Assembly: GCF_001647715.1 (NCBI RefSeq)
Contig: NZ_CP015600.1
Coordinates: 1,302,001 to 1,366,000, forward strand
DNA length: 64,000 nucleotides
Direction of reading: 5' to 3'
Origin: Pseudomonas antarctica
Lineage (GTDB): Bacteria > Pseudomonadota > Gammaproteobacteria > Pseudomonadales > Pseudomonadaceae
In this document: in pieces, positions 8,627 through 18,221 of the stretch
Layout of the letters: each line of letters opens with the position of its first letter
Numbering within the stretch: position 1 is the stretch's first letter
Translations under genes and position numbers: made by a program
The notes under the pieces: generated by a model
Seen by the model: only the letters and a program-made list of their open reading frames with translations
Database searches by the model: none
What the model was told of the DNA's origin: nothing

Positions 8627-9751
8627 GTGATCACCGCCCAAGCCTTCTCGACTATCCGGGCCATCCAGCGCAGTGCCTGGAACGACTGTTTTCCCGGAGC
8701 CCTGGAGGATTGGGACTTTTACGTCGCTGTGGAAAACGCCGCTATCGATGATTTCAAGTGGCGTTACCTGGCTGTTTACGACGATGAAACGCTGGTGGCG
8801 GTTGCCGCCGCGTTCATCACTTATTATCGCCTCGACACCACGGTGTCGGGTGCAGGCAAGCGCTTTACCGAGCGCCTGGAGCGACTGTGGCCGGGTGTTT
8901 TACGCCTGGAGTTGTATGCCATCGGCTCTCCGGTGGCCGAGCGTTGTGACGCGGGCATTGCCAGCCATGTTGACGAGGCGCAGCGCCCGTTGCTAATCAA
9001 GCACTTGCTGATGGCTGCGCGCCAGGACGCCAACGCGTTCGGAATTGGCCTGGTGGCGGTCAAGGACGTGCCGACCAAAGACCCGTACTGGGCAGACAGT
9101 TGCCGCCTTGCAGGTTTTCAGAGCATGCCGAGTTTGCCCAGCGGGTTGTTGACGGTGCCTTACGGCTCAGTGGACGCCTACCTGGGCTCGCTGTGCAAGG
9201 CGACTCGCAAGGACTTGCGCCGCAAGCTGCGTGCGCCGGGCCCTCGGGTAGAGTGGCGGCACAACATTGATGATGTGTTACCTGAGGTGATGCGCCTGTA
9301 CGAAGACACGCTCAGTCGCGCGGACTTGCAGTTCGAGCGCCTGCCGGCGAGTTACTTCACCGGCATCCTTGAACGGTTGGAAGGGCGTGCGGTCTGTGCT
9401 CTTTATTGGGTGGACGAGCGACTGGTGGCGTTCAACCTGATCCTGTTGGACCAGCACCGTTTGATCGACAAGTTTTTCGGGCATGACCGTGAGTTCAGCC
9501 GTGAGTACAGCTTGTATTTCAGAAGTTGGCTGACCAATGTTGACTATTGTATCCAGCACAGTATTCCCGTGTACGAGTGCGGTCAGGAGGGGTACGCCAG
9601 TAAGCTGCGCCTGGGTTGCGAGTTCCGGGGCAACAGCATGTTCTTCCGCCACCGTAACCGGCTGGTCAATGGCCTGCTCAAACTCGTAAAAATGTATATA
9701 AGACCGGATCGATCCGACCCTGCCATGGCTGCTGCGATAAGCGAAACCTGA
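8627..9751 (+). CDS. FemAB/GNAT-like acyltransferase
   Basis: A 374-residue protein of the FemAB-like/BioF2-type acyltransferase group, two GNAT folds in tandem. The second half carries typical stretches (KATRKDLRRKLR near 192, then YEDTLSRADLQFERLP, VDERLVAFNLILLD and a C-terminal YECGQEGYASKLRLG). The GTG start at 8627 has AAGGA at 8616-8620. Relatives attach an acyl or aminoacyl group to an amine, for example in peptidoglycan bridges or exported conjugates; the donor and acceptor are unknown. It follows the hydrolase by 15 bases and overlaps the kinase start by one base (TGATG), which places it firmly in the operon. Confidence 0.75.
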   Translation: MITAQAFSTIRAIQRSAWNDCFPGALEDWDFYVAVENAAIDDFKWRYLAVYDDETLVAVAAAFITYYRLDTTVSGAGKRFTERLERLWPGVLRLELYAIGSPVAERCDAGIASHVDEAQRPLLIKHLLMAARQDANAFGIGLVAVKDVPTKDPYWADSCRLAGFQSMPSLPSGLLTVPYGSVDAYLGSLCKATRKDLRRKLRAPGPRVEWRHNIDDVLPEVMRLYEDTLSRADLQFERLPASYFTGILERLEGRAVCALYWVDERLVAFNLILLDQHRLIDKFFGHDREFSREYSLYFRSWLTNVDYCIQHSIPVYECGQEGYASKLRLGCEFRGNSMFFRHRNRLVNGLLKLVKMYIRPDRSDPAMAAAISET

Positions 9752-11529
9752 TGATCACCAAGACCCGCCAAAAAGCCCGCCCCTTTGCCATTTCGCGCTG
9801 GAGCGTCCAGCGCAAGCTGGTGCTGGCGTTCTGGCTGGTCAGCGTCATTCCGACCATGATCGCTGCCGAATTGGCGGCGACCACGCTGTCGCAGATTTTC
9901 GACAGCAACGTGCGTATCTGGCTGCAAGAGTCGACCAAGATCGTCAAGGATGAAATCGGCGACATCCTTCATGACAACGCACGCATGGCCAAACTGTTCC
10001 TGCGCTACACCGCTCCGCCCTCGAACAGGCAAGCCGCCAAGCATGACCGGCTCACCGCCGATATCGCCGAGGCCACCGATATAGACGTGGTCTCGCTGAT
10101 TCGCGTCAGTGACCACAAGATTGTGTTCAGCACGGCCCCTGATGATGTCGTCAAGCAGATCAACCTGACCAGCAACGCGGTGCTGCAAACCATCCAGGTG
10201 GCCGGCGTGACTACGGGCCTGGTGGTATCGACGTTCGAAACCACCCAAGAGGGCGTCGACTACGTGCTGTTGGTGGCGACTTACCTGGACAGCAGCTTCC
10301 TCACCAGCGTGGCCGATGTGCATTCCCTCGACCTGCGCCTGTACCTGGCCAACCCCTCGGGGTTTTCCGAGATATTCTCGACCCAGCGTTTCGAAAATCA
10401 TCCTTCGCGCATCCCGAAGAATGTCGAAACGGCCATGCGCAGCACCAAGCAGCCGAGTGAGCAGTTCACCAATAACTACAGCGGTCTGTATTGGCCCATC
10501 TTCAACGACGCCGGCGACTTGCAAGGCGTGATCTTCAGCGGCCTGCTGCGTCATACCAGCCTGGTTGGGCTGGTGAATCAGAGCAACTTGTTCGTGCTGA
10601 TATTCCTGCTGAGTTCGGCGTTGTCCCTGGGCGCCGGCGTGTTGGTGTCACGGCGCCTGACCAAGCCTCTGCGGGACTTGTCCCAAGGCGTGGATGCGGT
10701 GATCTCGGGCCATTATGAGCATCGCGTATTGGTCAGCGGCGGCGATGAGCTGGCGCAGTTGAGCAGCACCTTCAACCACATGACCGAGCGCCTGGGCGAG
10801 CTGCACCACCTCGAAGCCCAGTTACGCCGCCGCGACCGGCTGCATGCTCTGGGCGAAGTCGCGATGGGCCTGGCCCATGAGATTCGCAACCCGTTGGGTA
10901 TTATAAAGACCGCCACCCAGCTGCTGCACCGTCGTGCCGACTTGCCGGAAACCGACAAGCGCCACCTGGAATACGTGATCAGCGAAGTCAGCCGCATCAA
11001 CGACCTGATCACCGAGTTTCTCGACTTCGCCAAACCCAACCCGCCCCTGCGTGTGTTGCAGGCAGCGCGTCCGGTGGTGGAAGAAATCCTTGGTTTCTGC
11101 AGCCCGGAACTCGCCACCCATAACATCGATGCGAAAATCGATGATCAGGCGCCCGGTGCAACCCTCTATGCTGATGCCAAGCAGCTCAAGCAGGCGTGCC
11201 TCAACCTGATTCTCAACGCCATCGATGCAATGCCCGAAGGCGGGCGCCTGACCCTGGGCATTCGCAGCGTCGACGGCAACACGGTGATCAGTATTGCTGA
11301 CACCGGCCAGGGCATCCCGGCGGATATGATTGAGCGTATCTTCACGCCATTTGTCACCACCAAGGCGTCAGGCACAGGCTTGGGCCTGGCCAAAGTCTAT
11401 TCGATCATGGAAAGTCACGACGGCAGCATTGAATGTGCCAGTGAGAAAGATGCCGGCGCCACCTTCAGCCTGTACATTCCGGCGCATGGTGAAGACGACG
11501 GCGATGATGAGGAAGGTCATGACGCATAA
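9751..11529 (+). CDS. Membrane sensor histidine kinase
   Basis: A 592-residue hybrid-free histidine kinase. TM1 is at about 22-45, a periplasmic double-Cache-like region spans about 46-275, and TM2 is at about 277-300. HAMP covers about 300-355. A dimerisation helix carries the phospho-accepting His376 ([10 protein letters not shown]). An ATPase domain has the N box [11 protein letters not shown] and glycine boxes DTGQGIP and GTGLGLA. It ends in an acidic tail. The partner is the sigma54 activator that starts inside its last codons. In domain order the pair resembles the MifS/MifR system described in P. aeruginosa, but I cannot establish orthology here. Its place in the biosynthetic operon suggests that it senses the pathway's substrate or product. 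Confidence 0.87.
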   Translation: MITKTRQKARPFAISRWSVQRKLVLAFWLVSVIPTMIAAELAATTLSQIFDSNVRIWLQESTKIVKDEIGDILHDNARMAKLFLRYTAPPSNRQAAKHDRLTADIAEATDIDVVSLIRVSDHKIVFSTAPDDVVKQINLTSNAVLQTIQVAGVTTGLVVSTFETTQEGVDYVLLVATYLDSSFLTSVADVHSLDLRLYLANPSGFSEIFSTQRFENHPSRIPKNVETAMRSTKQPSEQFTNNYSGLYWPIFNDAGDLQGVIFSGLLRHTSLVGLVNQSNLFVLIFLLSSALSLGAGVLVSRRLTKPLRDLSQGVDAVISGHYEHRVLVSGGDELAQLSSTFNHMTERLGELHHLEAQLRRRDRLHALGEVAMGLAHEIRNPLGIIKTATQLLHRRADLPETDKRHLEYVISEVSRINDLITEFLDFAKPNPPLRVLQAARPVVEEILGFCSPELATHNIDAKIDDQAPGATLYADAKQLKQACLNLILNAIDAMPEGGRLTLGIRSVDGNTVISIADTGQGIPADMIERIFTPFVTTKASGTGLGLAKVYSIMESHDGSIECASEKDAGATFSLYIPAHGEDDGDDEEGHDA

Positions 11530-12916
11530 CGTATTGGTAGTCGACGATGAGCCCAAGCTGTGTGATTTGCTATCGTCGGCCTTGAGTCAGAATGGCATTC
11601 AGGTATTCACCGCGAGTAATGGCCTGCACGCACTCAAAGTGCTGGACCAGGAAGACATTGACCTGGTGATCAGCGACTGGCGCATGCCGGGTATGGACGG
11701 GCCGGCGCTGCTGGCGGAGATAAAGGTGCGCTTCCCGGATTTGCCGGTGATCGTGATGACCGCCTACAGCACGGTGAAAAATGCGGTGCAGTCGATGCGC
11801 AATGGCGCCTATGACTATATCGCCAAGCCGTTCGACATCGACGAGCTGGACATCACCGTGGCCAAGGCCCTGCAGTTTCGCGACATCATGCGCGATAACG
11901 CGCGCCTGCGCGCCGAGCTTGACCATCATGCGCAGTTCGACAGCCTGGTGGGCGACAGCCCGGCGTTTCGCCAGGTGCTGCATGCCATCGACTCGGTACG
12001 TGACAGCAACGCAACCATCCTGCTGACCGGCGAAAGCGGCACCGGCAAGGAAATGGTTGCCCGTGCCATCCACAAACACGGCAGCCGAGCCGACAAACCG
12101 TTCGTGGCGGTCAACTGCGCGGCCATTCCGGAAGGCCTGCTCGAAAGCGAAATGTTCGGCCATCGCAAGGGCGCCTTTACCGGCGCCGTGGCGGATCGGG
12201 TCGGGCGTTTTATGCAGGCCGACAAGGGCACGCTGTTTTTGGACGAAGTGGGCGATATGCCCCTGGCGTTGCAGGCCAAGATTCTGCGCGCCTTGCAGGA
12301 ACGGGTGATCGAGCCGGTGGGCGACCCGCGCGAGCGCAAGGTGGACGTGCGGGTGATCGCCGCCACCAACAAAAATTTGCTGGATGCGGTGGCCAATAAA
12401 GAGTTTCGTGAGGACCTGTATTACCGCCTCAACGTGTTCCCGATCCCACTGCCGGCCCTGCGCGAACGCGCCGAAGATATCGTGCCCCTGGCCCGGCACT
12501 TCGCCCAGACCCTCAGCGCGACCGCCGGTAAACGCATCACTGGCTTCAGCCCAGAGGCGTTGCAGGCCATGGCCGCTTACAACTGGCCGGGCAATATTCG
12601 CGAGCTGCAAAACTGTGTGGAGCGGGCGACCATCGTGGCAGCTAAGCCGGTAATCGAAGACATCGACCTGCCGGCTTACCTGTTTGCCTCCAAGCCTGCC
12701 GAGGGAGGCGTGACGGCGATGCTCAGCGACGGACCGGGTGTGCCGCAGGATCTGGATGCGGCGCTGGCGGAAGTGGAGAAGGCCTATATTCTGGCGGCGT
12801 TGAATGAAAGCAACGGCGTGCAGGCAGCGGCGGCCTCAAAGATCGGGATTTCCGAGAGGAGCTTCTGGTATCGGTTGAAGAAGCTGGGGATTCATGTCGA
12901 CAAGATTGTGCGCTGA
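11519..12916 (+). CDS. Sigma54-dependent response regulator (MifR-like)
   Basis: A 465-residue NtrC-type regulator. The receiver domain spans about 1-125 with phospho-acceptor Asp53 (ISDWRMPG) and Lys103. The AAA+ domain has Walker A GESGTGKE at 171-178 and the sigma54-contact motif GAFTGA at 218-223. A Fis-type helix-turn-helix closes the protein (AAASKIGISERSFWYRLKKLG). The ATG at 11519 has GGAAGG upstream and overlaps the kinase by 11 bases; the longer frame to 11330 is a shadow. It is the obvious activator for the -24/-12 promoter at 5583, which would make the operon autoregulated. Confidence 0.88.
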   Translation: MTHNVLVVDDEPKLCDLLSSALSQNGIQVFTASNGLHALKVLDQEDIDLVISDWRMPGMDGPALLAEIKVRFPDLPVIVMTAYSTVKNAVQSMRNGAYDYIAKPFDIDELDITVAKALQFRDIMRDNARLRAELDHHAQFDSLVGDSPAFRQVLHAIDSVRDSNATILLTGESGTGKEMVARAIHKHGSRADKPFVAVNCAAIPEGLLESEMFGHRKGAFTGAVADRVGRFMQADKGTLFLDEVGDMPLALQAKILRALQERVIEPVGDPRERKVDVRVIAATNKNLLDAVANKEFREDLYYRLNVFPIPLPALRERAEDIVPLARHFAQTLSATAGKRITGFSPEALQAMAAYNWPGNIRELQNCVERATIVAAKPVIEDIDLPAYLFASKPAEGGVTAMLSDGPGVPQDLDAALAEVEKAYILAALNESNGVQAAAASKIGISERSFWYRLKKLGIHVDKIVR

Positions 12917-12942
12917 TCTCCCAGGCACACATCATTGCTCTA

Positions 12943-13036
12943 AATGTGGGAGCTGGCTTGCCTGCGATTACGGTGTATCAGTCATCAGATCGGGTGCAGA
13001 CATACCGCCATCGCAGGCAAGCCGGCTCCCACATGT
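12943..13036. repeat. REP pair (REPIN) 3
   Basis: An inverted pair with outer arms ATGTGGGAGCTGGCTTGCC and GGCAAGCCGGCTCCCACAT. It lies between the convergent response regulator and glpM. Confidence 0.88.
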
Positions 13037-13049
13037 TTACCCAGTTGGG

Positions 13050-13388
13050 TCAGGTGTGGAGGCGTACCCACACCGTCACCAACACCGTCGCCGCCATCAA
13101 CCACGCCACCGCCGCCACGGCGAGTGAGGCCTCCAGGCGCATTCGGTCGACCAGCACATACAACGTCGCCAAATACACAAAATACGGAATGATCGACCAC
13201 ATCCCGAACAGGATCGTGGTCTTCAAGTCGTCCACCGAACGACCTTTGCCGACGATGTAATGTGCAATCAACGCAAAGGTCGGAAACAGCGGCACCAGCC
13301 CCGCGATGTAATAGTTTTTGGTCTTGGCCAGCGCTGCCAGGATCAACACCACCGCCGCGCCCAGGGCGGCTTTCAAAAACAGATCCAC
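13050..13388 (-). CDS. glpM: GlpM family membrane protein
   Basis: A 112-residue inner-membrane protein closely matching the GlpM/YdgC family, including AKTKNYYIAGLVPLFPTF and FGMWSIIPYFVYL. About four hydrophobic segments fill the chain. In P. aeruginosa GlpM was linked to alginate production. In this genome it lies 10 bases after aauR, separated from the glp genes by the aau/aat cluster. The biochemical function is not known. Confidence 0.85.
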   Translation of the reverse strand: MDLFLKAALGAAVVLILAALAKTKNYYIAGLVPLFPTFALIAHYIVGKGRSVDDLKTTILFGMWSIIPYFVYLATLYVLVDRMRLEASLAVAAVAWLMAATVLVTVWVRLHT

Positions 13389-13398
13389 ACCGTGCTCC

Positions 13399-14748
13399 TT
13401 AGTGGCTCAAGCCATACTTCTTGACCTTGTCGAACAGGGTGGTCTTGGCCATCCCCAGTTCCTGGCTGGCCTGGGTCAGGTTGCCGCCGCTGCGTTGCAG
13501 GGCGTCGTTGAGCAAGTTGCGTTCGAAGGCTTCGACCGCCTCGGTAAAGGCCAGGCCATGGTTGCTGTTGCCGTTGCCGCTTTTCTTGAAGGCAGGCAAG
13601 CCCAAGGCGAAGCGTTCGGCGACGTTGCGCAGTTCACGCACGTTGCCTGGCCAGTCGTGGCTCATCAGGCTCGACACGGTCTGGTTATCCAGTTCCGGCA
13701 CGCTGCGGTCAAAGCGCAGCGACGACTGCTGCAGGAAGTGTTCAAACAATTGCAGGATGTCTTCCCGGCGTTCGCGCAGCGGCGGCAGCTCCAGGGTCAC
13801 TACGTTGAGGCGGTAGTAAAGGTCACTGCGGAACTGACTGGCCCGGCTCAGCTCGTCGAGGTCGGACTTGGTTGCGGCGATCACCCGACAATCCACCGCC
13901 ACGCTCTGGTTCGAACCCAGGCGTTCCAGGGTGCGTTCCTGCAACACCCGCAGCAATTTGATCTGCAGGTTGATCGGCATGCTTTCCACTTCATCGAGGA
14001 ACAGCGTGCCTTCGTGGGCGTGCTCGATCTTGCCGATGCGCCGTTTGCCAGCGCCGGTAAAAGCATTGGCTTCGTGGCCGAAAATCTCGCTTTCGAACAG
14101 GTTTTCCGGCAGGCCGCCGCAGTTCAAGGCGACGAACTGGTGGGAATGGCGTCGGCTGAAATCATGCAGGCAGCGTGCGACCAATTCCTTGCCGGTGCCG
14201 GTCTCGCCTTCGATCAGCACGTTGGCGGAGGTGTCGGCGACGTTGGCGATCAGCTCGCGCAGGGTCTGCATGGCCGGGGAGCGACCGATGATGCGACCTT
14301 CCAGGGAGTCGCGCTCAGCCAGTTGGCGGCGCAGCGACCACACCTCGCGCGCCAGCCCGCGTTGTTCCAGGGCGCGGCGGGCCACGTCGACCAGGCGCTC
14401 GGGCGAGAAGGGTTTCTCCATGAAGTCGTAGGCGCCATTGCGCATGGCGCCGACGGCCATAGAGATATCGCCGTGGCCGGTGATCAGTACCACCGGCAGG
14501 CTTTTGTCCAGGGCCTTGAGCCGGGTCAACAGCTCCAGGCCGTCGATGCCCGGCAGGCGAATATCGCTGATGACGATACCGGCAAAGTTTTCGCCGATGC
14601 GCTTGAGGGCTTCTTCGGCACTGCCTACGCCCACACTGGGAATGTCCTCCAGCGCCAGGGCTTGCTGGCAGCCGAGCAGCACATGGGGGTCGTCTTCGAC
14701 GATCAGAACGGTGAGGTCGTCTTTAGAGGCGGTAGCGTCTGTATTCAT
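13399..14748 (-). CDS. aauR: Response regulator AauR for acidic amino acid uptake
   Basis: A 449-residue DctD-type sigma54 activator with receiver Asp62 (ISDIRLPG), Lys112, Walker A GETGTGKE at 181-188 and a C-terminal Fis-type HTH (LTQASQELGMAKTTLFDKVKKYG). The sigma54-contact loop reads NAFTGA at 228-233, with Asn in place of the first Gly of GAFTGA. It overlaps aauS by four bases. In P. putida AauR/AauS respond to Glu and Asp and activate aatJQMP; the same gene set is present here, and matching operators lie upstream of aatJ. Confidence 0.88.
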   Translation of the reverse strand: MNTDATASKDDLTVLIVEDDPHVLLGCQQALALEDIPSVGVGSAEEALKRIGENFAGIVISDIRLPGIDGLELLTRLKALDKSLPVVLITGHGDISMAVGAMRNGAYDFMEKPFSPERLVDVARRALEQRGLAREVWSLRRQLAERDSLEGRIIGRSPAMQTLRELIANVADTSANVLIEGETGTGKELVARCLHDFSRRHSHQFVALNCGGLPENLFESEIFGHEANAFTGAGKRRIGKIEHAHEGTLFLDEVESMPINLQIKLLRVLQERTLERLGSNQSVAVDCRVIAATKSDLDELSRASQFRSDLYYRLNVVTLELPPLRERREDILQLFEHFLQQSSLRFDRSVPELDNQTVSSLMSHDWPGNVRELRNVAERFALGLPAFKKSGNGNSNHGLAFTEAVEAFERNLLNDALQRSGGNLTQASQELGMAKTTLFDKVKKYGLSH

Positions 14749-16649
14749 GTCGACTCAGCTTTTTGGGTGCCTGCCAGCGGCAGGCACAAGACAAAGGCCG
14801 TACCACCAGTGGCCGGGTGTTCCACGGCAAGGGTGCCGCCAGTGGCCGCCGCGAGGCTGGCGGAAAGCGTCAGGCCCAGCCCCAGGCCTTGTTCACCGGG
14901 TTTGGTGGTGAAGAACGGTTCGAATAAGTGTTTACGTGTTTCGGGGTCGATGCCATGGCCATTGTCGCGCACATGCAAGCGGTACTTGCCGTCGGCGCTG
15001 TGGCCGTCCAGCCACAGTTCGGGCGTTGGCTGCGCTTGCATCGCATCGAGGGCATTACCGATCAGGTTCACCAGGATTTGTTCCAGGCGCGTCTGGTCGA
15101 TCTGCAGTTGGGCGTTGCTGAAATCGCGGTGCAGGGTCAACGGCAGGCCATCCAGGCGGGCGCCCAGCACCTGGAACGCGGCGTCCACCGCTTTGCCGAG
15201 GTTGGCCTCGCCCTGGTCATCACCGCGCCGGGCAAAGGAGCGCAGGCTGGCGGTGATGCGGCCCATGCGGTCGATCAGTTCGTTGATGGTCTTGAGGTTG
15301 GCGCTGGCGGTATCCAGAGCGCCACGCTCGAGGAACCGCACGGTGTTGCCCGATAACGTGCGCAGCGCCGCCAGGGGCTGGTTCAACTCATGGGCAATGC
15401 TGGTCGACATCTGGCCGATGGCCGCGAGTTTACCGGCCTGCACCAGTTCATCCTGGGCGTGGCGCAGGGTTTCCTCGGCCTGGCGTCGTTCGCGAATCTG
15501 GCCCTTGAGCCGTTCGTTGCTGGCGCGCAGGTCGGCAGTGCGTTCGGCAATCCGACGTTCCAGCTGGCTGTTGGCTTCCTGCAAGGCTTCCCGCGCGGCG
15601 AGGCGGGTGGCAATAACCTTGCGGCGCTCGTTCCAGGCAATCAGCAAGAACGCGACCAGGCCAAACGCGACGGCCACCAGAATGCCCTGGTTGATCGCGG
15701 CCCGCCGCAGGTCGTTGAGCGGGGTCAGCAGGGTGAAATTCCACGGTGTATCACTCAGCGGACGGGTCTGGGCCAGGTAGCTGACTTCGTGCTCGTCGTT
15801 GACCACTTCGCTGTTGGCGGGGAAGGTCAGCTTCTCGGTGCCTTCGTTAAGGCGCTCGCGGGCCAGGGGCTCCAGCTCGTTCAGTGTCGCCCAGTAATAT
15901 TGCAGGCTGTGGGCCAGGCGTTCTTTGGTGTCATCGCTCAGCGGTCGCACGGCCTTGAGGCGGCGGGCCGGGTCGCTGGACAGGATGATGATGCCGTTCT
16001 CGTCGCTCACAAACGCTTCGAGGCGCGCGCGCTGCCAGCGTTCCTCCAGGGCTTCGAGGCGCACTTTGACCACCGCGACGCCGATGATCTTGCCGTGCTC
16101 TTCCAGGCCATGGGCCAGGTAGTAGCCGGGTTCGCCGTTCGTGCTGCCAATGCCATAGAAACGGCCGGGCTGGCCGCGAACGGCATTCTGGAAATAAGCA
16201 CGGAAGGACAGGTCTTCACCTTGGTAGCTGTCGGCATCGCGCCAGTTACTGGTGGCCAATACGCGGCCGGTGGTGTCCATCACGTAGATGGCCCGACTGC
16301 GACTGCGTCGGTTCAGGCCTTCGAGGTAATCGTTGACGGTTTTGCGGGTTTCCTGGTTCGGATCGGCCAGCAGCTTGGAGACGCTGGACTCCAATTCCAG
16401 AAGGCTGGGCAGGTAGGTGTATTTGCTCAGCTCGCTTTCGACGGTGCGGGCGTGCAGCTCCAACTGGCGTTCGCCGTTGTCGCTGAGGGTGCGGATGCCA
16501 TAGTACTCACTGACCCAGAAGCCGATATAACCCAGGCCGATCATCAGGGCGATGATCAACGGCGGCAGGAACAGTTGGCGGATCAGGCGTGGTTTCACGG
16601 CAAGTGATGGCGGTGCGGCGCGAAATTGGTTGGGGTCGCATTTCATCAC
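14745..16649 (-). CDS. aauS: Sensor histidine kinase AauS
   Basis: A 634-residue DctB-like kinase. TM1 is at about 25-46, a periplasmic Cache-type sensor spans about 50-318, and TM2 is at about 321-340. A coiled coil (345-405) leads to His420 (IAHELNQPLAAL), followed by the ATPase domain with NLIGNALDAMQ and GLGLGLTLS. Family and neighbours indicate periplasmic sensing of acidic amino acids and phosphorylation of AauR. The start is one of two adjacent ATGs (16649 or 16646). A REP pair separates it from aatP. Confidence 0.87.
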   Translation of the reverse strand: MMKCDPNQFRAAPPSLAVKPRLIRQLFLPPLIIALMIGLGYIGFWVSEYYGIRTLSDNGERQLELHARTVESELSKYTYLPSLLELESSVSKLLADPNQETRKTVNDYLEGLNRRSRSRAIYVMDTTGRVLATSNWRDADSYQGEDLSFRAYFQNAVRGQPGRFYGIGSTNGEPGYYLAHGLEEHGKIIGVAVVKVRLEALEERWQRARLEAFVSDENGIIILSSDPARRLKAVRPLSDDTKERLAHSLQYYWATLNELEPLARERLNEGTEKLTFPANSEVVNDEHEVSYLAQTRPLSDTPWNFTLLTPLNDLRRAAINQGILVAVAFGLVAFLLIAWNERRKVIATRLAAREALQEANSQLERRIAERTADLRASNERLKGQIRERRQAEETLRHAQDELVQAGKLAAIGQMSTSIAHELNQPLAALRTLSGNTVRFLERGALDTASANLKTINELIDRMGRITASLRSFARRGDDQGEANLGKAVDAAFQVLGARLDGLPLTLHRDFSNAQLQIDQTRLEQILVNLIGNALDAMQAQPTPELWLDGHSADGKYRLHVRDNGHGIDPETRKHLFEPFFTTKPGEQGLGLGLTLSASLAAATGGTLAVEHPATGGTAFVLCLPLAGTQKAEST

Positions 16650-16691
16650 AGATGCCTTGGGTCAACCAGAGCTTGCCGGTCTGCTCGGTCC

Positions 16692-16785
16692 AGTGTGGGA
16701 GCGGGCTTGCTCGCGAATGCGGTGTGTCAGTCGCTGAATGTATCGACTGATCCACCACATTCGCGAGCAAGCCCGCTCCCACATG
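16692..16785. repeat. REP pair (REPIN) 4
   Basis: An inverted pair, GTGTGGGAGCGGGCTTGCTC facing GAGCAAGCCCGCTCCCACAT, inside the aat-aau transcription unit between aatP and aauS. It may stabilise the upstream aat mRNA. Confidence 0.88.
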
Positions 16786-16818
16786 GGCCTTGTTTCAGCA
16801 GTGGGAGCTATGTAGGGC

Positions 16819-17553
16819 TTAGTGCTGCAGGATTTTCTCAAGGAAGTGCTGCGCACGTTCGGAGCGGGCGCTGATGTCGCCGAAGAATTCCTCTTTCGGG
16901 CAGTCTTCGATGATCTTGCCGGCGTCCATGAAGATCACGCGGTCGGCCACTTTGCGGGCGAAGCCCATTTCGTGGGTCACGCACATCATGGTCATGCCTT
17001 CGTGAGCCAGTTGCACCATCACGTCGAGCACTTCGTTGACCATTTCCGGGTCGAGGGCGGAGGTCGGTTCGTCAAACAGCATGACGATCGGGTCCATGGC
17101 CAGTGCGCGGGCAATCGCAACGCGCTGTTGCTGGCCGCCGGACAGTTGGCCCGGGTGCTTGTGGGCGTGTGCCGACAGGCCGACGCGCTCAAGCAGTTGC
17201 AGGCCTTTCTTGGTGGCTTCTTCCTTGCTGCGGCCGAGCACCTTGATCTGCGCGATGGTCAGGTTTTCGGTGATGGTCAGGTGCGGGAACAGTTCGAAGT
17301 GCTGGAACACCATGCCGACGCGTGAGCGCAGTTTCGGCAGGTTGGTCTTCGGGTCGGCGATAGAGGTGCCGTCGACCACGATGTCGCCTTTCTGGAACGG
17401 TTCCAGTGCGTTGACGCACTTGATCAGGGTGGATTTGCCCGAGCCCGATGGCCCGCACACCACGATCACTTCGCCTTTTTTAACCTCGGTGCTGCAATCG
17501 GTCAGCACCTGGAAGTCGCCATACCACTTGTTGATGTTCTTGATAGAGATCAT
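16819..17553 (-). CDS. aatP: Acidic amino acid ABC transporter ATPase AatP
   Basis: A 244-residue ABC ATPase of the polar amino acid (GltL/GlnQ) type. Walker [10 protein letters not shown] lies at 34-42, the signature LSGGQQQR near 137, and Walker [14 protein letters not shown] follows. It energises glutamate/aspartate import with permeases AatM and AatQ and binding protein AatJ, all encoded immediately upstream in the same direction. It overlaps aatM by four bases. Confidence 0.9.
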   Translation of the reverse strand: MISIKNINKWYGDFQVLTDCSTEVKKGEVIVVCGPSGSGKSTLIKCVNALEPFQKGDIVVDGTSIADPKTNLPKLRSRVGMVFQHFELFPHLTITENLTIAQIKVLGRSKEEATKKGLQLLERVGLSAHAHKHPGQLSGGQQQRVAIARALAMDPIVMLFDEPTSALDPEMVNEVLDVMVQLAHEGMTMMCVTHEMGFARKVADRVIFMDAGKIIEDCPKEEFFGDISARSERAQHFLEKILQH

Positions 17554-18221
17554 ACGGCAAACCTTTTTTGCAGACGCTTGACCAGCAGCGAGGCGGAAAA
17601 GCTGATGATGAAGTAGACGACACCGGCGAAGATCAGGAACTCGTTGGAGCGGCCGATGATGTCGCCGTTGGAGCGGGCGGAGTTGAGGAAGTCCACCAGG
17701 CCCACGGTGTAAACCAGCGAGGTGTCCTGGAACAGAATGATCGACTGTTGCAGCAGCAGCGGCGTCATCTTGCGGAAAGCCTGGGGCAGGATGATCAGAC
17801 GCATGGTCTGGCCGTAGGTCATGCCCATCGCCTGGGCTGCGCCCATCTGGCCCTTGGGAATCGACTGTACGCCGGCCCGTACGATTTCACAGAAGTACGC
17901 GGCTTCGAACATCATGAAGGCCACGACGCAGGAGGTGAACGCACCGATCGGGGTGTCTTCGCCGGTGATCCAGCGCAGCACGAACGGCACTGCCAGGTAG
18001 AACCAGGTAATGACCAACAGCAGCGGGATCGAGCGGAAGTAGTTCACATAGGCGCCGGCCAGACGCGACGCCAGTTTGTTGGACGACAGGCGCATCAGCG
18101 CGAGGACCGTGCCCAATGCGATGCCGCCGACTACGCCCATGACCATCAACTGCAAGGTCATGATCATGCCGTTCCACAGGCCAGGGATAGCGGGGATGAT
18201 GCCGCTGAAATCAAAGTCCAT
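17550..18221 (-). CDS. aatM: Acidic amino acid ABC permease AatM
   Basis: A 223-residue HisM/GltK-type permease with about five membrane segments. The cytoplasmic loop that contacts the ATPase reads [24 protein letters not shown]. It pairs with AatQ to form the membrane channel for glutamate and aspartate. The ATG at 18219-18221 sits at the end of aatQ, where the two genes touch, so translation is coupled. Confidence 0.9.
   Translation of the reverse strand: MDFDFSGIIPAIPGLWNGMIMTLQLMVMGVVGGIALGTVLALMRLSSNKLASRLAGAYVNYFRSIPLLLVITWFYLAVPFVLRWITGEDTPIGAFTSCVVAFMMFEAAYFCEIVRAGVQSIPKGQMGAAQAMGMTYGQTMRLIILPQAFRKMTPLLLQQSIILFQDTSLVYTVGLVDFLNSARSNGDIIGRSNEFLIFAGVVYFIISFSASLLVKRLQKRFAV

Noticed and set aside
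13318..15780. An 820-codon open frame on the plus strand over aauR/aauS
   Set aside because: A shadow frame in high-GC DNA. The minus strand encodes complete receiver, AAA+ and kinase motifs.
15390..16607. A 405-codon plus-strand frame over aauS
   Set aside because: Antisense shadow without motifs or ribosome binding site.
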